A stretch of 64,000 bases of DNA, taken from the NCBI RefSeq assembly GCF_027946175.1, contig NZ_AP026671.1, forward strand, positions 806,001 through 870,000, in the 5' to 3' direction. Position numbers and translations under genes: made by a program. The number at the start of each line of letters is the position of its first letter. The first letter of the stretch is position 1. This DNA is from Nitratiruptor tergarcus DSM 16512 (GTDB lineage: Bacteria > Campylobacterota > Campylobacteria > Campylobacterales > Nitratiruptoraceae). Below are positions 44,052 through 52,991 of this stretch, piece by piece. The notes below the pieces were generated by a model, which was not told the origin of the DNA, did no database searches, and saw only the letters and a list, made by a program, of their open reading frames with translations.

Positions 44052-44721
44052 AGCACGCCATATTGCTATTATTATGGATGGAAATGGGCGCTGGGCACAA
44101 AATAGAGGGCTCAAACGTATCAAAGGACATGAAAAGGGTGCAGAGGTTGTGCGTGAAATTACCACATATTGCGCCAACAACCCAGAGATTGAGATTCTTA
44201 CACTCTATGCCTTTAGCACTGAAAACTGGAAACGACCGAGAATGGAAGTTGAGTTTTTGATGAAACTCTTAGATAACTGGTTGCAAAAGGAGCTGCCAAC
44301 ATACCAAAAAGAAAACGTCCGCTTTGAAGTAATAGGTGATATCAGTAAATTTTCTCCCAAACTCCAAGAGCGTATAGCTCGTACGAAAGAGCTTACAAAG
44401 AACAATACAAAACTTATACAAGTTTTGGCTCTTAATTATGGCGGGCGTGATGAGATAATACGCGCTTGTAAAAAAGCGTGCGCAAGTGGTAAAGAGATAG
44501 ATGAGAAGAATTTTGAAGAGTTTTTCGATGCAAAACTTGGCGATGTAGATATGCTTATTCGTACCGGAGGAGAGAAGCGGATATCGAACTTTTTGCTCTG
44601 GCGTATAGCCTACGCTGAACTCTTTTTCACTGATACATACTGGCCAGATTTTACACCTCAAGAGCTCGATCTACTCATAGCAGAGTTCAAACAACGCAAC
44701 CGCCGCTTTGGAGGAATTTAG
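44044..44721 (+). CDS. uppS: Undecaprenyl diphosphate synthase
   Basis: The 225-aa cis-prenyltransferase has IIMDGNGRWAQNRGLKRIKG with the catalytic Asp, AFSTENWKRP, NYGGRDEI and IRTGGEKRISNFLLWRIAYA. It makes the C55 lipid carrier for peptidoglycan and polysaccharides. The ATG overlaps the coaBC stop by 8 bp; a TTG one codon before is rejected. Confidence 0.96.
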   Translation: MNRARHIAIIMDGNGRWAQNRGLKRIKGHEKGAEVVREITTYCANNPEIEILTLYAFSTENWKRPRMEVEFLMKLLDNWLQKELPTYQKENVRFEVIGDISKFSPKLQERIARTKELTKNNTKLIQVLALNYGGRDEIIRACKKACASGKEIDEKNFEEFFDAKLGDVDMLIRTGGEKRISNFLLWRIAYAELFFTDTYWPDFTPQELDLLIAEFKQRNRRFGGI

Positions 44722-45548
44722 TGGAACAAATTTTTATTATCATTGGCGGCTTCATTTTTGGTTTGTTAATAGGCTCCTTTCTTAATGTGGTTATTTTACG
44801 CCTCCCCCAAGGAGAAAGTATCATCTTTCCTGCAAGCCACTGTCCAAAATGTAAAAAAGATCTTAAATGGTGGCATAATATCCCCCTTGTTTCATGGCTC
44901 CTCTTAAGAGGAAAATGCTACTACTGCAAAGAGCCTATAAGTCTCCAGTATCCTCTCATTGAGCTGCTAACAGGTGGTATATTTGCATTAGTTTTAGCCT
45001 TCAAAGGTTTAAGCATTTATAGTGTTGTAGCAGCTTTTGTTTTTGCGCTGCTTTTAGCACTTTCAGCAATAGATTTGCGCTATAAAGCTGTCCCTGATAG
45101 CATTAATCTCCTAGCTGCCCTCTTAGCGCTATGGAGCTCTCCTGAGATTTTAGATAATCTTCAAAATGCTCTTTTAGTCGCTGGTGGACTAAGTATGCTC
45201 CGCTTTGTTGTGAGTTACTATGTAAGTAAAAAAGAGGAGATACATCTTCAAAAAAGACTCCAACAAACTCCATGGCTGCAAGAGTTCTATCCCAAATATA
45301 TCATGATAGAGGCAATGGGAGAAGGGGATATTATTGTAGGATTCACTATAGGTGCAATGGTGGGATTAAAGCTCTCACTTGTTACTCTTTTCATTGCAGC
45401 GCTTATTGCTCTTCCTGCATCTATCTACTCACGCGTGAGTAAAAATCATAAAGAGTTACCATTTATACCTTTTCTGGCTGTTGGACTCTTTTTGACGTAT
45501 CTCTTTAGCCAAGAGATTTTGGAGTGGCTGGATGCGTATACTCTCTAG
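44721..45548 (+). CDS. pilD: Prepilin leader peptidase / N-methyltransferase (A24)
   Basis: The 275-aa membrane protein has the N-terminal methyltransferase region with GSFLNVVILRLPQGES and the zinc-binding pairs CPKC and CYYC, then the aspartic peptidase motifs SAIDLRYKAVPD and EAMGEGDIIVGFTIGAM (GxGD-like). It cleaves and methylates type IV pilin-like proteins. The start is a GTG overlapping the uppS stop (TAGTG). No pilin or pilus gene lies in the window. Confidence 0.92.
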   Translation: MEQIFIIIGGFIFGLLIGSFLNVVILRLPQGESIIFPASHCPKCKKDLKWWHNIPLVSWLLLRGKCYYCKEPISLQYPLIELLTGGIFALVLAFKGLSIYSVVAAFVFALLLALSAIDLRYKAVPDSINLLAALLALWSSPEILDNLQNALLVAGGLSMLRFVVSYYVSKKEEIHLQKRLQQTPWLQEFYPKYIMIEAMGEGDIIVGFTIGAMVGLKLSLVTLFIAALIALPASIYSRVSKNHKELPFIPFLAVGLFLTYLFSQEILEWLDAYTL

Positions 45549-46548
45549 ATATATAAACGACCAATTTTTCTCTTCCACTATTGCATTTTTTGTACCACTT
45601 TTTGGTATAGCTTCTTTGATATTTTTTATCAAACTTGTATCTATCACTGCTCTTTTACAACTCTCATTTTTTGAGCTCATTAAGCTCTATATATTTACAT
45701 TTCCCCAAATTCTCTTTTTTACACTCCCTGTAGTCTTTTTTGCAGCCAGTGTAGCGATGATGCATAGACTCAGTTTTGAATATGAGATGGTGGCGCTCTT
45801 TTCTCTTGCCATAAGTCCTTATCAAATTATTAAGCATTTAGGCAAACTTGCAGCTATTTTATCACTTTTTATGCTCATCTTTTCTCTTATTTTGATGCCA
45901 CAAGCCAAGCAGCTCTTCAAAGGCTTCATCGTTTATAAACGGGCACAAGCAAAACTCAATATTAAACCAAGTGAGTTTGGACATAAGTTTGGAGATTGGT
46001 ATCTTTTTATTGGCAACAAAGAAAAAGACATTTATCACAATGTTACTCTTTACAATCACAACTTTGAAGGAAGGGAAAATTTCATTCTAGCTCAAAATGC
46101 ACATCTTTTTAACGAAAAGGATGGCCTTGCTCTACTGCTTCACAACGGAAACGCCTATAGCTATGAAAAAAATGAGCTTAAAGAGATCCATTTTGAAAAG
46201 ATGAAAATATATGATACGGGCACAGGAAAAATTTTTCACTACACCAATCCTTTTGACTACTGGCTTATATCTTTAAAAAGCAAAAAAAGAGCTTTTGATT
46301 TTACACTTTTTGTACTCTTTAGCCTCTTTCCGCTCTTTTCGCTCTTTTATGCAGGGATTCTTGGAATTGGCAATCCCCGCTTTGAGCGTAAAGGAGTATT
46401 CATAGCTACACTTGGAATTATGGCGCTCTTTTTTGGTATTGCATTTGCTTTAGCTAAAGCATTTACTTTTTATGCTCTACTTTTTTTGCCTCTCTGGCTT
46501 GGTATAGGAGCACTCCTTTTTCATAAACTCATAGCAAAGAGGTATTAA
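45532..46548 (+). CDS. LptF/LptG-family permease
   Basis: The 338-aa protein has three N-terminal membrane helices, a periplasmic beta-rich domain (residues about 130-240: FGDWYLFIGNKEKDIYHNVT) and three C-terminal helices. This is the LptF/LptG fold, which moves lipopolysaccharide out of the inner membrane with LptB and LptC. Which of the two it is cannot be told. It overlaps the prepilin peptidase by 17 bp and truA by one base. Confidence 0.88.
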   Translation: MRILSRYINDQFFSSTIAFFVPLFGIASLIFFIKLVSITALLQLSFFELIKLYIFTFPQILFFTLPVVFFAASVAMMHRLSFEYEMVALFSLAISPYQIIKHLGKLAAILSLFMLIFSLILMPQAKQLFKGFIVYKRAQAKLNIKPSEFGHKFGDWYLFIGNKEKDIYHNVTLYNHNFEGRENFILAQNAHLFNEKDGLALLLHNGNAYSYEKNELKEIHFEKMKIYDTGTGKIFHYTNPFDYWLISLKSKKRAFDFTLFVLFSLFPLFSLFYAGILGIGNPRFERKGVFIATLGIMALFFGIAFALAKAFTFYALLFLPLWLGIGALLFHKLIAKRY

Positions 46549-47273
46549 TGCGTATCAAAGCTGTTGTAGCATATGATGGCAGTAGATTTATGGGATATCA
46601 GTGCCAAAAACATACCACCAACACAATATCCTCACATCTCTACCATGCCCTCAAAAAAGTTGGCATTGAGAGTAAAGTAGTTGGAAGTGGTCGAACAGAT
46701 AGAGGTGTCCATGCAACTGGACAGGTAATCCATTTTGACATACCCTCTTACTGGAGCGATCTTACAAAACTCCAAACATACCTCAACAGACACCTTGCTC
46801 CTTACATAAAGATACGCACTTTGCAACAAGTAGATCAAAATTTTCATGCACGCTATAGTGCTAAAAGAAGAGCTTATCGCTATGTACTCTCACAAAAGCC
46901 TCTCACTCCATTTACTGCAGCATACAAGCATTATCATCAGATATCTCATAAATCCATCCTCATAGAAGCGCTCAAACTCTTCGAAGGTGAACACGATTTT
47001 CGCTTTTTTATGAAAACAGGCAGTGATACAAAAAGTAATATCCGCACTATTTATAAAGCTACTCTCTATAAACACAAAGATGATATAGTCTTTTATATTG
47101 AAGCTAACGGCTTTTTACGTGCGCAAATTCGCATGATGGTCGATTTTTTACTCAAAATCGACCAGGATTTTCTCTCTCTTTGGCAGCTTAAAATACAATT
47201 AGAGGCAAAGGAGCGTTTCAGTACCTCCCTCGCTCCTCCATCTGGCCTCTATCTGTGCAGAGTCATTTATTAA
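46548..47273 (+). CDS. truA: tRNA pseudouridine(38-40) synthase
   Basis: The 241-aa enzyme has YDGSRFMGYQCQK, the catalytic Asp in VGSGRTDRGVHATGQ, RYSAKRRAYRYVLS and ANGFLRAQIRMMVDFLL. It makes pseudouridine in the anticodon stem. Its TAA overlaps the convergent MEMO gene by 4 bp. Confidence 0.95.
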   Translation: MRIKAVVAYDGSRFMGYQCQKHTTNTISSHLYHALKKVGIESKVVGSGRTDRGVHATGQVIHFDIPSYWSDLTKLQTYLNRHLAPYIKIRTLQQVDQNFHARYSAKRRAYRYVLSQKPLTPFTAAYKHYHQISHKSILIEALKLFEGEHDFRFFMKTGSDTKSNIRTIYKATLYKHKDDIVFYIEANGFLRAQIRMMVDFLLKIDQDFLSLWQLKIQLEAKERFSTSLAPPSGLYLCRVIY

Positions 47274-48064
47274 AAGAAAACTGCACTCATATAGCCCACT
47301 ACAGCACTTTCATCACCACTCGCATCAGCACTAGTGCGATAATCTAATATGCGTGAAGAAAGCTGCATATTTTTTGCAGCCAAAATAATTGCTTCAAGCC
47401 CTATCTTACCACAAGCTTCACACCCATTATGAAGCTCTTGCACATCAAGATCGTGTACTGCTTTGAGGCAATGCATATCAAGTACTTCTGCTTGCTTCAA
47501 AGGATAGTAGTGACTCAAATCTGTGCTTATCACAATGACATTATCTGGATCGCTTAAAACTGCTTCACAAACTTTAGCCAAAACTTGTGGATCGATATCA
47601 GCATAGACAAACTCTACTACTTTCACATCTGGCATATAGTGTTGAATAAATGGCATCTGTGTTTCTGTACTGTGCTCTGCATGTGCCTGAGGTACGAAGC
47701 TTAAATCAAAGAGCTCTATGAGATGCTGAGTGTAAGCTTTATCTATTTGCAATTCTCCACAAGGTGTCTCATACGAATCATAGAGTGCTCCACTCATTCC
47801 ATCAAAATAGATTCTATGACTCGGCCCAATAACAACAACTCTTTTTGGTTTGGCATTGGGCAAAAGTTTATGAGCTACATTTGCTGTAAAACCACTATAT
47901 ACATATCCAGCATGGGGAGCAACTATCGCTCGAGGACGCAATGAAAAAATATCCGAATCTCTCAAAGCCCTATCTAAAATAGAATTAAACTGTGCAATCA
48001 TCGCTTCTATCTGTCCGCACTCTGCTGGATAGAATGCTCCAGCAACACTTGCCTCTCTTTTCAT
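47270..48064 (-). CDS. MEMO1-family protein (AmmeMemoRadiSam system protein B type)
   Basis: The 264-aa protein has REASVAGAFYPAECGQIEAM, VAPHAGYVYSGFTANVAH, the metal-site His in VIGPSHRIYFDG, EHSTETQMPF and ISTDLSHYYP, typical of the MEMO family related to LigB dioxygenases. In many genomes it is encoded with AMMECR1 and a radical SAM protein; neither is beside it here. Its function is unknown. Confidence 0.88.
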   Translation of the reverse strand: MKREASVAGAFYPAECGQIEAMIAQFNSILDRALRDSDIFSLRPRAIVAPHAGYVYSGFTANVAHKLLPNAKPKRVVVIGPSHRIYFDGMSGALYDSYETPCGELQIDKAYTQHLIELFDLSFVPQAHAEHSTETQMPFIQHYMPDVKVVEFVYADIDPQVLAKVCEAVLSDPDNVIVISTDLSHYYPLKQAEVLDMHCLKAVHDLDVQELHNGCEACGKIGLEAIILAAKNMQLSSRILDYRTSADASGDESAVVGYMSAVFF

Positions 48065-48114
48065 TATTTACCTCCAATTGTGTATAATTGCATCTATATT
48101 TGCGAAAGGTATAG

Positions 48115-49539
48115 ATGAACCTTAAAAACTTTCTCTTTATAATATTGATTATAACATTTTATAGAGCTTTTATTTTGTTACATTCAAATCTCGATCTCTA
48201 TGTAGATGAGGCTTACTATTGGGGATGGAGTAAAGATCTCGCTTTTGGATACTACTCCAAACCTCCTATGATAGCATGGGTTATTGCACTCTTTACACAT
48301 CTGTGCGGAGATAGCCAATTTTGTATCAAACTCCCTGCACTTCTGCTTTATCCTGTAACATCTATTTTTGTCTACCTCATTGCAAAAGAGCTTTTTGATA
48401 AAAAAGTTGCTTTTTGGAGTGGTGTAGTCTTTATTACTCTCCCAGCAGTATCAATGAGCTCACTCATTATCTCTACTGATGTGGTCTTGCTTCTCTTTTG
48501 GAGTATGACGCTTTACTTTTTTATTAAAGCTATAAAGACCAATAAAACCCTCTACTGGACTCTTGCTGCCATAAGTGCCGGAGCGGGACTTCTTAGCAAA
48601 TATACAATGATCCTCTTTGTTTTAAGCGTCTTTTTATACCTCTTTCTCGATCCCCGCTATAAAAAGCATCTTTTCAATCCAAAACTCTATCTCACTATCA
48701 TTGGTGCGGCACTTCTTTATTTTCCAAATCTTATATGGAATATGGAGCATCAATATATTACATTTGTGCATACAAAAAATCTCAGTGGAATAGAAAAAAA
48801 CTCCCACTTCCACTTTCAAAAAGTTTTTGAGTTTCTCGCAGCTCAGTTTCTCGTCTTTGGCCCGGTATTTTTCGCAACATTTTTATATATGCTCAAATTT
48901 ATAACAAAAAAGCGCTATACCCTTCTTTTTTGTTTCTCTTTGCCCTTTATTTTCATTATCACTCTACAAGCTTTTCTCTCTAAAGCACTAGCGAACTGGG
49001 CTGCTCCTACCTATGTAGCTGCCACTATCTTGGTCACAGCATATCTCATACACCATAGAAGAATACTTTATACAGGCATCATCATCAATCTCTTACTCGC
49101 CTTCATTTTATATCATTACCATGATATTACAAAAGCACTCCATATTGAACTAACATCCAAAACAGATCCTTACAAAAGAGTCCTTGGATATAAAGAACTG
49201 GCCAAAAAACTGCAACCTATCATCGCAAAATATCCTGGTACAAAACTTCTTTTTGATGATCGTACCACCATGGCAGAGATGATCTACTATCTCAAACCTC
49301 ATCCCTTTGATGCAATCATGTTTAATCCACAACAAACTATTGGAAGCCAATATCATCTAACTACAGATCTCAATAATCATCTTTCTCAAAACTTTCTTTA
49401 TATCACAAAAAAAGACGCCACTGAAGCAGCAAAATATTTTACAAAAGTTACAAAAGTAGCAACTATTACTATACCTCTCTATAAAGATTATAGCCGCCAC
49501 TACAATGTTTACTATTTAGAGAATTTTAAAGGCTACTAG
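48115..49539 (+). CDS. GT39 / ArnT-like membrane glycosyltransferase
   Basis: The 474-aa protein has about ten membrane helices. Near the start LDLYVDEAYYWGWSKDLAFG carries the DE acidic motif of the PMT/ArnT superfamily, and YYSKPPMIAW follows. Such enzymes take a sugar from a polyprenyl-phosphate carrier at the periplasmic face and transfer it to lipid A or another acceptor. It has an AAAGG site and a TATAAT at 48083-48088, and leads a four-gene operon with PAP2, GT2 and a flippase-like gene. Confidence 0.88.
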   Translation: MNLKNFLFIILIITFYRAFILLHSNLDLYVDEAYYWGWSKDLAFGYYSKPPMIAWVIALFTHLCGDSQFCIKLPALLLYPVTSIFVYLIAKELFDKKVAFWSGVVFITLPAVSMSSLIISTDVVLLLFWSMTLYFFIKAIKTNKTLYWTLAAISAGAGLLSKYTMILFVLSVFLYLFLDPRYKKHLFNPKLYLTIIGAALLYFPNLIWNMEHQYITFVHTKNLSGIEKNSHFHFQKVFEFLAAQFLVFGPVFFATFLYMLKFITKKRYTLLFCFSLPFIFIITLQAFLSKALANWAAPTYVAATILVTAYLIHHRRILYTGIIINLLLAFILYHYHDITKALHIELTSKTDPYKRVLGYKELAKKLQPIIAKYPGTKLLFDDRTTMAEMIYYLKPHPFDAIMFNPQQTIGSQYHLTTDLNNHLSQNFLYITKKDATEAAKYFTKVTKVATITIPLYKDYSRHYNVYYLENFKGY

Positions 49540-50213
49540 TGAGAGTCCTACTTATCCTCTTAACGGCTTTAGCTATTTGTTTTTTCTTTTATCTCTATCC
49601 ACAAATCGATTTGGTAGTAAGTAGTTTTTTTTACCATAACGGGTTCTATCTCAAAGATACAATTTTTGCAAAAATTATCTATAAACTGACAATTATCATT
49701 CTAGCAATTTTTGGAATAGGCACTCTTGGACTCCTTCTATTTGAAATTGTGACAAAAAAAGAGATTATCAAAAAGAAAATTCTTATTTATCTACTTCTTT
49801 CACTACTCCTTGGTCCTGGCCTTTTAGTCAATGTTGTTTTCAAGAACCATTTTGGCAGAGCAAGACCTTCACAAATTCACTATTTTGGCGGTTCAAAAAA
49901 GTTCACACCAGCTGGCGTTATAACTCATGAGTGCAAGAAAAATTGCTCTTTTACTAGTGGACATGCTGCTGCAGCTTTTTACTTTTTAGCTCTTGTTCCC
50001 CTCTTTCGCTCAAAAAAACGCTATTTGGTTGCTCTTTTGGCATTGCTATGGGGAAGTATTGTAGGATTTGTTAGAATAATACAGGGAGGTCATTTCTTAA
50101 GTGACGTTGTATGCAGCGCTGTTGCAGTCTTTGGAGTCTCATATATTGTATATATTTTAATGTTTGAAAGGAAAAATAATGAAGCTATCGGTAGTAATAC
50201 CAGTAATGAATGA
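49539..50213 (+). CDS. PAP2-family membrane phosphatase
   Basis: The 224-aa protein has six membrane helices and the three PAP2 motifs: KNHFGRARP, SFTSGHAAAAFYF with the catalytic His, and RIIQGGHFLSD. It likely removes phosphate from a lipid such as undecaprenyl-PP or lipid A. GTG start overlapping the GT39 stop (TAGTG). Its last 35 bp overlap the GT2 gene. Confidence 0.9.
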   Translation: MRVLLILLTALAICFFFYLYPQIDLVVSSFFYHNGFYLKDTIFAKIIYKLTIIILAIFGIGTLGLLLFEIVTKKEIIKKKILIYLLLSLLLGPGLLVNVVFKNHFGRARPSQIHYFGGSKKFTPAGVITHECKKNCSFTSGHAAAAFYFLALVPLFRSKKRYLVALLALLWGSIVGFVRIIQGGHFLSDVVCSAVAVFGVSYIVYILMFERKNNEAIGSNTSNE

Positions 50214-51114
50214 AGAGGATAATATTGAACCACTTTTTAAGGCTTTACGTGAAGCTCTTGAAGGGCTTGATTATGAGATTATTTTCGTAGATGATGGATC
50301 GACTGATAATACGGTGCAAAGAATCAAAGAGCTAGCAGATGAGCGTACTAAGCTCCTGATTTTTAGCCGCAACTTTGGCCAAAGTCTTGCTATGGCTGCT
50401 GGGATTGACGCAGCAACAGGAGATGTGATAGCTACAATTGATGGTGATTTGCAAAACGATCCAAGAGATATCCCTTTAATGCTTGAAAAGATGGAAAAAG
50501 AGGGGTGGGATGTGGTTGCAGGTGTGCGAGCAAATCGTCAAGATGGCTTGGTTTTACGCAAAATTCCTAGTAAAATCGCCAACTGGATCATCCGCAAAAG
50601 TACAGGAGTATATCTGCAAGACTATGGCTGCACGTTGAAACTCTTTAAAAAAGATGTGGCAAAAAATCTTGGACTCTATGGAGAACTTCACCGCTTCATA
50701 CCAGTGCTAGCAAAACTTTATGGTGCAAAAATGACAGAGATGAATGTACGTCACCATCCGCGCATTCATGGGCAGAGCAAATATGGCATTGGCAGAACCT
50801 TCAAGGTAATAAGTGATCTTCTTCTCATGCTCTTTTTCCAAAAGTATGGCACAAAACCGATGCACCTTTTTGGGACACTGGGATTTATCTCTTTTGGAAT
50901 TGGAGCACTCATAGATCTCTATCTTTTTATTCTCAAGCTCTTTGGCAAAGATATTGGAGGAAGACCCCTCCTTATCCTTGGAGTCATGCTCACCCTTGTA
51001 GGTATTCAGCTTATTACCACTGGATTTCTTGCTGAAATTATGATGCGTACCTACTATGAATCACAAAATAAAAAGCCCTATGTTGTTAAAGAGATCTACC
51101 AAGGGCAGAAGTGA
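50179..51114 (+). CDS. Polyprenyl-phosphate glycosyltransferase, GT2 (DPM1/ArnC/GtrB-like)
   Basis: The 311-aa protein has KLSVVIPVMNEEDNIEPLFK, IIFVDDGSTDNT, IATIDGDLQNDPRDIPLM with the metal-binding DGD, and HPRIHGQSKYGIGRT, then two C-terminal membrane helices. It makes a polyprenyl-phosphate sugar at the cytoplasmic face. The ATG at 50179 follows an AAGGA site; a TTG 15 bp earlier is rejected. Together with the GT39 it fits a carrier-charging and transfer pair. Confidence 0.92.
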   Translation: MKLSVVIPVMNEEDNIEPLFKALREALEGLDYEIIFVDDGSTDNTVQRIKELADERTKLLIFSRNFGQSLAMAAGIDAATGDVIATIDGDLQNDPRDIPLMLEKMEKEGWDVVAGVRANRQDGLVLRKIPSKIANWIIRKSTGVYLQDYGCTLKLFKKDVAKNLGLYGELHRFIPVLAKLYGAKMTEMNVRHHPRIHGQSKYGIGRTFKVISDLLLMLFFQKYGTKPMHLFGTLGFISFGIGALIDLYLFILKLFGKDIGGRPLLILGVMLTLVGIQLITTGFLAEIMMRTYYESQNKKPYVVKEIYQGQK

Positions 51115-51965
51115 AAAAACTCAAAACCTTCATCAAGATAGCGCTCTCTCTCGCGCTATTGCTCTTTGTCTTTTCACAAATCGATACAAAAAAGCTGATC
51201 CAGATCATTCAAAGGAGCGATCCTCTCTGGCTCGTTGTAGCTTTTGTGCTCTTTAACCTCTCAAAAATCATCAGCTCAGTGCGCCTCAACTACTACTTTA
51301 AAGATATTGGTGTAAATCTTAGCCAACTTGAGGCTCTACGACTCTACTATGTGGGAATGTTTTACAATATCTTTTTGCCAGGAGGCATAGGGGGCGATGG
51401 GTATAAGATATATCTTTTACAAACGCACCACAAATGTGGCTACAAAAATCTTGTAGCAGCCACACTCCTTGATCGCCTCAGTGGTCTTGTAGCACTTCTG
51501 TTTTTAGCTGCTCTTCTTTGGCTGGGAAGCAGTTTTGCAAAGTTTTCTGAACTACTTAACTTCTCAGCAATTGCAACAGCACTCTTAGCCTATCCCGTTT
51601 TTCTCATTCTTCATAAAAAGCTCTTTGCAAAATTTATGACATATATCGTTGCTACTACTTTTTTAGGATTACTTGTGCAGCTCTTGCAAGTTGCAAGTGC
51701 TTATGCTATTCTTAAAGCGCTTCATGTGGAGAGCGAAATGGTAGATTACTTGACACTCTTTTTGATCTCAAGCATTGTAGCAGTTTTGCCTCTAACTATT
51801 GGTGGGGTGGGAGCGAGGGAGTTTACATTTCTCTATGGACTCAAAATTATAGGCAAAGAGCCCTCAACAGGAATTGCTATGAGCTTTCTCTTCTTTCTCA
51901 TTACACTTATCTCCAGTGCAATTGGCATACTCTTTATCCATAAACCACTAAGAAAAGTACCCTAA
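51111..51965 (+). CDS. Flippase-like / lysylphosphatidylglycerol synthase transmembrane-region protein
   Basis: The 284-aa integral membrane protein has about seven helices and the UPF0104 signatures YYVGMFYNIFLPGGIGGDGY, LVAATLLDRLSG and LPLTIGGVGAREFTFLYGL. The group shares the membrane part of MprF and is thought to flip lipids. GTG start overlapping the GT2 stop. It may flip the sugar-phosphate lipid made by the preceding enzymes. The 3' end overlaps the convergent zinc-ribbon gene by 18 bp. Confidence 0.85.
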   Translation: MKKLKTFIKIALSLALLLFVFSQIDTKKLIQIIQRSDPLWLVVAFVLFNLSKIISSVRLNYYFKDIGVNLSQLEALRLYYVGMFYNIFLPGGIGGDGYKIYLLQTHHKCGYKNLVAATLLDRLSGLVALLFLAALLWLGSSFAKFSELLNFSAIATALLAYPVFLILHKKLFAKFMTYIVATTFLGLLVQLLQVASAYAILKALHVESEMVDYLTLFLISSIVAVLPLTIGGVGAREFTFLYGLKIIGKEPSTGIAMSFLFFLITLISSAIGILFIHKPLRKVP

Positions 51966-52991
51966 CCTTTCCAAAATATATAATACGCCACCCATAAGAG
52001 AAAGTACAAACAGTACAAAGAAAAATATCTTTATCCAGCTATAGGATCTCTCCCCTACTACATCGCCACTTTGCCCATTGACAAAGTAGTTGTACTCTTT
52101 GCCTTTAAATTTAACGCTAAAGTGGTAAATTGGTACAAGAATGTAGCTCATCTCTTCATTATAAAAGTGTGGAGTGTAAGAGATAATTTGCTGTGTATCG
52201 CCTCCGATATCTTGCTTGATAGCTCTGCGAATGGCACTATGGAGTGAAGTGTGTGCTAGTATAGTAGCCTCTTTACTGCCTATATCAAACTCTTTAGTTT
52301 CTATACCGCTAAGACATTTTTTATCTACGCTACTACAAGAAGTCAGATCAAATTGCAGTTCTCTTAGCATACTGCTAGCAAATTTATATCCACCAACTGA
52401 GATATTATAAAATTGTTGATTGACAATTCCACTTGCTGGATACCACCTGGTTCTACGCTCTTGCACCTGCGCAGGTTTTCCATTGATATAGCGTGTCTTC
52501 GTAATATAGTAGTACTCTCCACGTCTACCTTTATACTCTGTGCTCACATCCATATTAAAAAGCCAAAGAGGATAGTAGTAAGGTTGAATCTCTTTATGCT
52601 TGCGATAATCTTTTATAAAATCATCTGGGGCAAACCATAAAGAGCGAATATGTTTTTTTATTCGCCTCTTTGCCTCTTTTGCACACATTGTAAAAGGAAT
52701 GAGACTATAGGGTTGGAGTGCGTTGATAAACTCTCCAATAAGTGCAGTCTCGCAATAGGGACAAAGTGTGGCTACACTATCTGTAGAAAAGCTAGCTCCA
52801 CAACTGATACAATGATACTCTTTTGCTTCACTCTTTGGCTCTACTTGATAGACTGGAACATAGCGCGGCATAGCGGGTTGCAAAGAAACCTGCTCTTCAT
52901 AGCCACAATATGCACAAGATAATTTTTCACACTCGCATCTCAAATCTGCCCCACAGGAGGGACAAACAAGCTTTTTAACCTTAATTTTCAT
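51948..52991 (-). CDS. Double zinc-ribbon protein with C-terminal membrane helix
   Basis: The 347-aa protein has two CxxC-x(n)-CxxC zinc ribbons at the N-terminus, CPSCGADLRC with CAYCGYEE, and CISCGASF with LCPYCETAL, followed by a large beta-rich domain (YPLWLFNMDVSTEYKGRRGE, YILVPIYHFSVKFKGKEY) and a C-terminal helix (IFFFVLFVLSLMGGVLYIL). I know similar proteins only as genes next to SPFH-domain proteins; their role is unknown. It overlaps the SPFH gene by 11 bp, so the two probably work together. Confidence 0.7.
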   Translation of the reverse strand: MKIKVKKLVCPSCGADLRCECEKLSCAYCGYEEQVSLQPAMPRYVPVYQVEPKSEAKEYHCISCGASFSTDSVATLCPYCETALIGEFINALQPYSLIPFTMCAKEAKRRIKKHIRSLWFAPDDFIKDYRKHKEIQPYYYPLWLFNMDVSTEYKGRRGEYYYITKTRYINGKPAQVQERRTRWYPASGIVNQQFYNISVGGYKFASSMLRELQFDLTSCSSVDKKCLSGIETKEFDIGSKEATILAHTSLHSAIRRAIKQDIGGDTQQIISYTPHFYNEEMSYILVPIYHFSVKFKGKEYNYFVNGQSGDVVGERSYSWIKIFFFVLFVLSLMGGVLYILERLGYFS

